This document shows, piece by piece, positions 62,188 to 64,000 of a DNA stretch of 64,000 nt. Source of the DNA: an uncultured Ruminococcus sp. (GTDB taxonomy: Bacteria; Bacillota; Clostridia; Oscillospirales; Acutalibacteraceae). A program made the position numbers and the translations under genes. The notes below the pieces were generated by a model. It worked only from the letters and a program-made list of their open reading frames with translations, did not search any database and had not been told where the DNA came from. Location: the NCBI GenBank assembly GCA_902762375.1, contig CACWNY010000001.1:124001-188000 (forward strand). The letters are read 5' to 3'. Position 1 is the stretch's first letter. Every line of letters starts with the position of its first letter.

Positions 62188-62368
62188 GTCAAAATTTGCT
62201 TACGCAAATTTTGTTTGGAATTTTTGGGAGTTAAAGGGCGTTGCCCTTTAAAATCCCACAAGGGGCTACCGCCCCTTGACCCCGTCCACTTTTTGAAAAA
62301 AGTGGACAAAAACTTTTAATTGTCATAGCTATAAGTTGCTTTTTTATCATTACGCATTTCAGAAAATA
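62188..62368. repeat. Palindromic repeat copy R22 (complete type II unit)
   Basis: The clearest type II copy: GTCAAAATTTGC..GCAAATTTTG, TTTGGAATTTTTG, TTAAAGGGCGTTGCCCTTTAA, AATCCCACA, AAGGGGCTACCGCCCCTT, ACCCCGT, CCACTTTTTTGAAAAAAGTGG-type stem (one G-T change), GACAAAAACTTTTAATTG, TCATAGCTATAAG, then TTTTTTATCATTACGCATTTC. It occupies the middle of the 396-base gap before the RING gene; the remainder holds the ribosome binding site and a weak promoter near 62500. Confidence 0.95.
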
Positions 62369-62530
62369 GTGCCAACTGCTCAGGTGAAAGAATTTTCGGA
62401 GAATTTGTGAACGCAAATTCTCTTTTAAATTTTTATCCAAATTGTAAATAAGTGGGGAAAGTATTGCAGTTTTTTTGAGTTTCTGTTAAAATTAGAGGGT
62501 ATAAGATTTTGTTGTAAAGGGGAGTTAGCG

Positions 62531-63550
62531 TTGAATTATCTCAATCATAGATGTGACCATTGTGGAAAGAAGTTTACGGAAGATGATGATGTAGTGGTAT
62601 GTCCGGTATGCGGAACACCCCAGCACAGAGAATGTTACGAAGAAAACAACCGTTGTATCAACTACGAAAAACATTCGGAAAATTACGAATGGTCAGCTGA
62701 AGAAGAAAGCAGTGAAAGAGGTGTGCTTATCTGTAGCAGATGTGGTACAGAAAACAGTGATGACTCTTATTTTTGCAAACACTGTTCCAATCCGCTCAAA
62801 GGCAAAGAAAATGTTCATTATGGTACAGTATTTGATACTAGAACTGATGATAGCAGCGATGATGACGAAGATGAAGATGAAGAAGAATTTGAGAGTTTTG
62901 TCAAAGACAACTTTCAGAATAACGGAAGTATGCCGTTCAAATTCAATTTTACTACAGTCAGCGATAAAGAAGAGATTGCGGATAATGTCACACTAGGTGA
63001 TGCCAAAAAATATGTGCAGAAGAACAGCTTTTTTTACAGCATTATTTTCAGAAATCTGAGAATGTTAAACAGAAGTCGTTTTAATTTTGCGGCGTGTCTG
63101 TTTGGCGGAGGGTGGTTTATTTACCGTAAGCAGTACCGTATCGGAATTATTCTCACTTTGATTATGGGAATATGTTTATGCGGTTATATCATAACGGTGC
63201 CAACCTATCTCAGTATTTACAATCAGATTTACAGTTCAGGGGTAAGTTCAGATGAAGAATTTTACCGTGTGTTGTTTTCTGAATATTCCGACAGCATGAT
63301 ATATTTTATTGCTCCATCGCTGTTCAAACTGATACAATATGTGGTAATGATTGTCAGCGGATTTACTGCCAACCGTTGTTACTACCATCATGTTGTCAAA
63401 AAAGTCAGACAGGCAAAAGAACAGTTCCATACCAAAGAAGAAGTTGCCGAATATCTGGATAAAACAGGTGGTGTTGATACAGTAATCGGTTTTATTTTGT
63501 TGATTGGTTATGTGATACTCAATGCTTTGCCATCATTTATAGGTAACTAA
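62531..63550 (+). CDS. RING-finger / zinc-ribbon DUF2628-like membrane protein
   Basis: A 339-residue protein. N-terminal prokaryotic RING-like zinc finger (C8, C11, C24, C27, H32, C35, C42), then a zinc ribbon (about 73-93), an acidic stretch of Asp/Glu (about 107-130), and a C-terminal membrane part with four spans (about 185-335). The region around RFNFAACLFGGGWFIYRKQY matches DUF2628. Such proteins are unexplored; a protein-binding role at the membrane is inferred. Start: TTG at 62531 with AAGGGGAGTTAGCG upstream. Confidence 0.8.
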   Translation: MNYLNHRCDHCGKKFTEDDDVVVCPVCGTPQHRECYEENNRCINYEKHSENYEWSAEEESSERGVLICSRCGTENSDDSYFCKHCSNPLKGKENVHYGTVFDTRTDDSSDDDEDEDEEEFESFVKDNFQNNGSMPFKFNFTTVSDKEEIADNVTLGDAKKYVQKNSFFYSIIFRNLRMLNRSRFNFAACLFGGGWFIYRKQYRIGIILTLIMGICLCGYIITVPTYLSIYNQIYSSGVSSDEEFYRVLFSEYSDSMIYFIAPSLFKLIQYVVMIVSGFTANRCYYHHVVKKVRQAKEQFHTKEEVAEYLDKTGGVDTVIGFILLIGYVILNALPSFIGN

Positions 63551-63574
63551 AATCATAGTACAGAGAGGTAAATT

Positions 63575-64000
63575 ATGAAAAAAATCAGAAAAGCAGTTAT
63601 CCCTGCAGCAGGAATGGGGACAAGAGTACTCCCTGCCACCAAATCTATGCCAAAAGAAATGTTTCCGATTGTTGACAAACCCGCTATTCAGTATATTGTA
63701 GAAGAAGCGGTAAAGTCGGGGATTGAAGAAATTCTCATTATTACCAACAGAGGAAAAGGTATTATCGAAGACCATTTCGACTATTCGCCCGAACTGGAAC
63801 AGGCTTTGCTCAAAGGTAACAAGACCGCTTTTTATGAAACAGTTCACGCTATTCCGCAGATTGCCAACATTACTTTTATCCGTCAGAAAGAAACAAAAGG
63901 GTTAGGTCATGCTGTACACTGTGCAAAGAACTTTGTCGGTGACGAACCATTTGCAGTAATGTTTGGTGATGATGTCATTATCGGAGAAGACCCTGCTATC
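63575..64000 (+). CDS. galU: UTP-glucose-1-phosphate uridylyltransferase, 5' part
   Basis: The first 142 residues, cut by the window end. They contain the nucleotidyltransferase start AVIPAAGMGTRVLPATKSMPK (spread over loop and helix), the ITNRGKGIIEDHFD block, and FGDDVIIG at the end. The enzyme makes UDP-glucose for glycolipid, wall glycan and galactose metabolism. Start: ATG at 63575 with GAGAGGTAAATT upstream. It is 24 bases after the RING gene. Confidence 0.93.
   Translation, partial: MKKIRKAVIPAAGMGTRVLPATKSMPKEMFPIVDKPAIQYIVEEAVKSGIEEILIITNRGKGIIEDHFDYSPELEQALLKGNKTAFYETVHAIPQIANITFIRQKETKGLGHAVHCAKNFVGDEPFAVMFGDDVIIGEDPAI

Noticed and set aside
2584..62368. Repeats as a CRISPR array
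   Set aside because: Copies are scattered over the window with genes in between and are themselves palindromic modules; there are no regular spacers and no cas genes.
2584..62368. Repeats as plain intrinsic terminators
   Set aside because: They also occur between divergent genes (R2, R6, R7, R21) and within operons (R5, R17-R19), and most stems lack a T-run; separate true terminators exist beside them (11511, 45187).

Overview
The window is AT-rich, roughly 37-38 % G+C by eye, with a gene content that points to a spore-forming Clostridia of the Ruminococcus / Oscillospiraceae type. The evidence is a large set of endospore genes (a SipL-like protein, spoIVA, spoIIP, gpr, an alpha/beta SASP, gerAB and gerAC homologues, DUF421/DUF4363, a BofC-like protein), a V-type ATPase, a wall-anchored GH13 amylase, DUF4428, TSCPD and DHHW proteins, and Gram-positive ribosome binding sites (GGAGG/GAGGTG) with several TTG and GTG starts. 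No rRNA, CRISPR array, intact transposase or prophage was found.

Layout. 0.2-2.6 kb: minus-strand VanZ, a VWA protein with an 18-threonine tract, and a glycosyltransferase-like protein. 2.8-6.4 kb: minus-strand cdaR, cdaA (c-di-AMP synthesis), a cysteine desulfurase and a DUF3343 carrier. 6.8-11.4 kb: plus-strand SipL-like gene, spoIVA and a tail-anchored Ser/Thr kinase. 11.5-15.2 kb: minus-strand operon BofC-like, DUF421, DUF4363, gerAB, gerAC. 15.9-19.7 kb: spoIIP, a surface protein, a PHP phosphatase and (minus) gpr. 19.9-24.9 kb: surface-polysaccharide locus (GT32, ABC permease, ABC ATPase, GT2, GT32). 25.3-31.9 kb: trxA, then an accessory stretch with an HTH regulator, a MITE-like element, two proteins of unknown function, a small membrane protein and a DHHW protein. 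32.1-40.3 kb: tRNA-Tyr, tRNA-Thr, a U32 peptidase, a lipoprotein, two flavoproteins, a COG2426 transporter, VanZ and MATE. 40.6-45.2 kb: uvrA, yerC, a methyltransferase and the SASP. 45.2-54.7 kb: minus-strand V-ATPase operon G-C-I-K-F-E-A-B-D. 55.3-60.9 kb: TSCPD, amylase, a lipoprotein and a repair operon nfo-DUF4428-UDG. 61.2 kb to the end: a phosphoesterase, a RING/zinc-ribbon membrane protein and the start of galU.

The most striking non-genic signal is a modular palindromic repeat family at 22 loci (24 annotated segments), about one locus per 3 kb. Each copy is a chain of hairpins (a TTAAGGGC..GCCCTTAA stem, a GGGGC..GCCCC stem, an A/T-centred stem with compensatory changes between copies, and a conserved TTAATTGTCATAGCTATA tail), and many are joined as near-palindromic double units of 200-290 bp. 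The copies lie almost entirely between genes, in all relative gene orientations and also inside operons. In at least six genes the edge of the element supplies the stop codon, and in one gene it encodes about 35 C-terminal residues. A second, smaller hairpin family (three copies) and a 116-bp MITE-like element are also present.

How the genes fit together: the sporulation genes cover coat assembly (SipL-like, SpoIVA), engulfment (SpoIIP), germination (GerAB/GerAC, GPR) and spore DNA protection (SASP). CdaA/CdaR link to wall homeostasis. The GT/ABC locus makes and exports a surface glycan. The V-ATPase couples ATP to ion transport. Start codons were chosen by ribosome-binding-site position and family alignment from memory; no database search was possible.
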